A stretch of DNA of 64,000 bases, taken from Candidatus Zixiibacteriota bacterium (GTDB lineage Bacteria > Zixibacteria > MSB-5A5 > UBA10806 > 4484-95). Within the stretch, counting starts at the first letter, position 1. Every line of letters starts with the position of its first letter. This document shows positions 61,430 to 64,000 of this stretch, one piece after another. Below the pieces are notes generated by a model, which was not told where the DNA came from, made no database searches, and saw nothing but the letters and a program-made list of their open reading frames with translations. Location: NCBI GenBank assembly GCA_024231855.1, contig JAAEQD010000243.1:1-64000 (forward strand), given 5' to 3'. The translations under genes were made by a program, and so were the position numbers.

Positions 61430-62767
61430 ATGAGCATCAGCAGATTAGGCTTCATTGCCTTTATTTTTTTAAGCTTGATAAATCCGGCATTTTCTCAATA
61501 CTCGTATACCATAAATGCCGACATTGTCGCTTTGGCCGTTCCTCCTGATAGCGGCGCGTTTTTCGAAGCCTTTCTTACTAATAACGGCAATTCAACTGAC
61601 ACTTACAGAGTAGCTAAAACCACAAATATGCCCGATGGTTGGTTTTCAGTAATCTGCATAGATTCTTTATGTCTTCTGGATTCCGGCCAGGTTGCTTTGG
61701 AACCGGGAGATTCCGCGAGTATTAGACCAGATTTATTCCCTCAAAACGTTCCGGGCGATGGCGAGGCTACAGTTACAATTACGCCCCAAAATAATCCGGA
61801 TGACGTTAAAACTATCCTATTCAGGGCTGTCAGCGGGTATCCTGTTATAGTAATAAATCAAGGTGATATCGAGAATCAGTATTGGAGCTACTACAATGAC
61901 GCGCTAACCGGCCTGGGAGTAGGTTTCAATTATTGGGATCGAGGTTTCTCGACTTATAGAAGCGGCGATTTGCTCAATTTCGAAACCATAATCTTGTACT
62001 CGGGCGATCAACTCGATTCAGTATTCACCGATTCAGAGATATTAAGCTTGATGGAATTTATTAGTGGCGGCGGCAATTCGATAATAACCGGCCAGGGTAT
62101 AGCCTCGTATTTAGAGGGCGATTCCGTTCTTGAAGATTTTCTGGGCGTTGAATATATTGATTCTTATTCGGGAACAATGGCAGTAACCGGGACGGCGGAT
62201 GATCCGATTGGCGATGGTTTAAGTTTTGCTATCGAGGGTGGAAATGGCGCTGATAATCAAGTAGCTCCCGCTATAATCGCTCCAGTATACAATTCGCCGC
62301 CGGTGCTTGAGTATTTATCGGGAGGGATTGCCGCGGTTAGACATGTTCACAATAATTCAAAATCCGTGTTTATGGCATTTGGTTTCGAAGCCATATCTTC
62401 GGATCTGAATCGCCGGGAATTGCTATCGAGATCATTTGACTGGCTTAGTCAGTCGACATCGGTCGATGATGGTCAATTCTTAATACCCGATAAAATCGCT
62501 ATTATAACTAATTACCCTAATCCGTTTAACGCGACCACGACAATAAAACTGACATCTGAATTTAATTCCATTTCAGAGGGAGAAATCGAGATTTATAATC
62601 AGCTCGGCCGTCTGGTGCGTAACTTGGTTTTGAAAACAGGACATGATTCCGTAGTATGGGATGGTAGGGATTATACCGGGCATCGGGTTTCGTCGGGAAG
62701 ATACTATTATAAATTGAAATCCCAGACATTTAACTCGGACTATCACAGTATGACCCTGCTTAAATAG
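61430..62767 (+). CDS. Secreted protein with alpha/beta domain and type IX sorting domain
   Basis: 445 residues. Signal peptide about 1-23 (AFSQ). An Ig-like domain (about 25-130) recalls NEW3/CARDB-type sandwich modules (FLTNNGNSTDTYRV, VALEPGDSASIR). It is followed by an alpha/beta domain (about 135-345; VIVINQGDIENQYWSYYNDALTGLG, LNFETIILYSGDQ, LMEFISGGGNSIITGQG) similar in layout to that of the upstream 974-residue protein. The type IX sorting domain has ITNYPNPFNATTTIKL, IYNQLGRLVRNL and SGRYYYKL, ending MTLLK. AAAGGAGGC lies before the ATG. No catalytic residues were identified. Confidence 0.85.
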   Translation: MSISRLGFIAFIFLSLINPAFSQYSYTINADIVALAVPPDSGAFFEAFLTNNGNSTDTYRVAKTTNMPDGWFSVICIDSLCLLDSGQVALEPGDSASIRPDLFPQNVPGDGEATVTITPQNNPDDVKTILFRAVSGYPVIVINQGDIENQYWSYYNDALTGLGVGFNYWDRGFSTYRSGDLLNFETIILYSGDQLDSVFTDSEILSLMEFISGGGNSIITGQGIASYLEGDSVLEDFLGVEYIDSYSGTMAVTGTADDPIGDGLSFAIEGGNGADNQVAPAIIAPVYNSPPVLEYLSGGIAAVRHVHNNSKSVFMAFGFEAISSDLNRRELLSRSFDWLSQSTSVDDGQFLIPDKIAIITNYPNPFNATTTIKLTSEFNSISEGEIEIYNQLGRLVRNLVLKTGHDSVVWDGRDYTGHRVSSGRYYYKLKSQTFNSDYHSMTLLK

Positions 62768-62779
62768 GAAGTGTGAAGT

Positions 62780-64000
62780 ATGGTTAATATAAAAAATACC
62801 GTCAGAGCTTGTTTTGTCCTGACAATATTGGTGATTTTAAGCTCCGTCTCGGCGGCTTCTGATAATATCGATTACATAACCACATTCAATCCGAACATCT
62901 TCGCCGAACTCCTCGACTGTGAATATCGGGACGATACAGTGTTTGTCGCGGGTGTCAGCGGATTTACTATTGTCGATGTATCTAATATACTAAATCCGAC
63001 TTATGTTGGCAGATACGTTCCAGAGGGTCATCCTTACAATCGGTATTATCATTTGGCTTTAAGTGATCACGTTGGTTACGGTTTCGCTCGTGAGAATGGA
63101 ATCGCTGTAATCAACTTTGCTAATCCTCGCGATCCGATTTTACTGGATGTTTATAATCCTTATAGAGTGAATTTTGAAGATGGGGTGGTTTATAATAACT
63201 ACCTCTACGCTACCGCCCATTTTCGGGGCATATATATCTTGAGAATTCAGGAGAACGGCAATATAAGTTTATTAGACCAGAAGACTGATAATATCGAAAA
63301 TGCCACCGCGATAAAAATTCTAAACGATCATTTATACTTGGCCGATGGCGCCGGCGGAATTAAGCTATTCAATCTTGATAATCCGGCCGATCCGCTATTT
63401 ATAAGTGCCGTTAATACAAGCTCGGCAGCCCAGGATATTGATTTCTATGGTAATTATGCCGCGGTGGCCGTTGGCGCGCAGGGAGTAGATATTATTGATT
63501 ATAGCGATCCGGAACAGCCGCAGCGTATTGCCAACTTTCAAACTCAAGGATCTGCTTTTAACCTGTCGGTTGAGAATAATCTGGTTTATGTCGCTACCTG
63601 GGACAGGGTACAGGTTATTGATATTTCCGATCCTTTAAATCCCGAACTCGCGGGCTGGGAGGACACTCCAACTAGGGCTATGGGCCTGACAGTTAATAAC
63701 TCGAATATATTCGTAGCTGATTGGGCATTATTAGAGATTTATCGATACGGTTCGGGAAATCAGCGGGATATCTTTATCGAATTTAATTTGATGGATCTGG
63801 GTGATTTACCGGCCGGCAATACTATCGACACTGTTTTTACGATATTCAATACCGGTGGCGGGCAACTGACGATTGATGAGGTTACTTTGTCCAATGCCGA
63901 TTTCGAGTTTTCTCCTCTAAACGCCGTAATTCCCGGTGATGAATCCTTTGATTTTTTTGTATCTTATACCGCGCCCGATGAGGAATATAACTGGTCCAAT
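62780..64000 (+). CDS. LVIVD-repeat beta-propeller secreted protein (3' end outside window)
   Basis: 407 codons to the window edge, frame still open. ATG 62780 is preceded by AGGAAG. Signal peptide about 1-25 (LSSVSAAS). Repeated propeller blades follow, with the LVIVD signature forms FTIVDVSNILNPTYVGRY, IAVINFANPRDPILLDVY, IKLFNLDNPADPLFIS, VDIIDYSDPEQPQRI and VQVIDISDPLNPELAG. From about residue 335 an Ig-like choice-of-anchor/ASPM-type domain begins (TIFNTGGGQLTIDEVTLSNADFEF). By analogy with its neighbours a type IX sorting domain may follow beyond the window. Only 12 nt separate it from the previous gene, so they are probably cotranscribed. Confidence 0.82.
   Translation, partial: MVNIKNTVRACFVLTILVILSSVSAASDNIDYITTFNPNIFAELLDCEYRDDTVFVAGVSGFTIVDVSNILNPTYVGRYVPEGHPYNRYYHLALSDHVGYGFARENGIAVINFANPRDPILLDVYNPYRVNFEDGVVYNNYLYATAHFRGIYILRIQENGNISLLDQKTDNIENATAIKILNDHLYLADGAGGIKLFNLDNPADPLFISAVNTSSAAQDIDFYGNYAAVAVGAQGVDIIDYSDPEQPQRIANFQTQGSAFNLSVENNLVYVATWDRVQVIDISDPLNPELAGWEDTPTRAMGLTVNNSNIFVADWALLEIYRYGSGNQRDIFIEFNLMDLGDLPAGNTIDTVFTIFNTGGGQLTIDEVTLSNADFEFSPLNAVIPGDESFDFFVSYTAPDEEYNWSN

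Overview
The window looks like chromosomal DNA of a Gram-negative bacterium of the FCB superphylum, possibly a Zixibacteria- or KSB1-like candidate lineage. The evidence is five complete secreted proteins ending in type IX secretion (Por) sorting domains with a YPNPFN-type motif, a PorV/PorQ-like outer-membrane protein, several other probable outer-membrane barrels, a dockerin protein, and moderate base composition. The phylum is an inference; there is no rRNA or other taxonomic marker here. No tRNA, rRNA, CRISPR array, prophage or transposase gene was recognised.

Layout. 1-5.2 kb: the 3' part of the dusB gene is cut by the window edge. It is followed by a phospho-signalling group: a double-FHA protein, a metallophosphoesterase, a small membrane protein and a CHASE2-Ser/Thr kinase. 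5.3-9.1 kb: a GH13 glycosidase and a secreted TPR protein. 9.4-10.5 kb: an AT-rich HD-domain gene followed by repeat-rich DNA. 10.8-20.5 kb: a long minus-strand run of ten genes (yggS, divIVA, purine nucleoside phosphorylase, ileS, a DksA-type zinc finger, lspA, rluD, adenosine-specific kinase, beta-CASP nuclease, ABC ATPase). Its core matches the Bacillus ylmE-divIVA-ileS-ylyA-lspA-ylyB order. 20.9-25.2 kb: an 873-residue coiled-coil protein, the PorV-like protein and a small barrel. 25.5-27.9 kb: nfnAB, an electron-bifurcating transhydrogenase. 28.5-30.3 kb: a divergent, AT-rich pyruvate kinase. 30.4-34.0 kb: a lipoprotein, a dockerin protein and an HtrA protease.

34.3-40.7 kb: a selenocysteine operon, selD-selA-selB, with an amidohydrolase and a nitroreductase coupled downstream. 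The selD gene has an in-frame TGA at the catalytic codon 17, so the selenophosphate synthetase is itself a selenoprotein and conventional gene calling truncates it. 40.7-50.4 kb: small proteins, RNase R, a sigma-54 activator, a coupled three-gene envelope module (barrel, lamin-tail protein, barrel), dgt and a squalene/phytoene synthase homologue. 50.5-64 kb: a cluster of secreted proteins (two beta-helix proteins, a subtilase, two multidomain proteins and a truncated LVIVD propeller protein), interrupted by one methyltransferase.

Several intergenic spaces carry palindromic repeats. One family has a nearly invariant 12-nt loop (GTAGCGAAGCGT) inside stems of differing sequence, and two copies also look like terminators. 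Another is a 148-bp MITE-like element with a 16-bp perfect palindrome at its centre. The most interesting points are the UGA-containing selD, the palindrome family, the FHA/kinase cassette, the coupled envelope module, and the tandemly reduplicated beta-helix genes.
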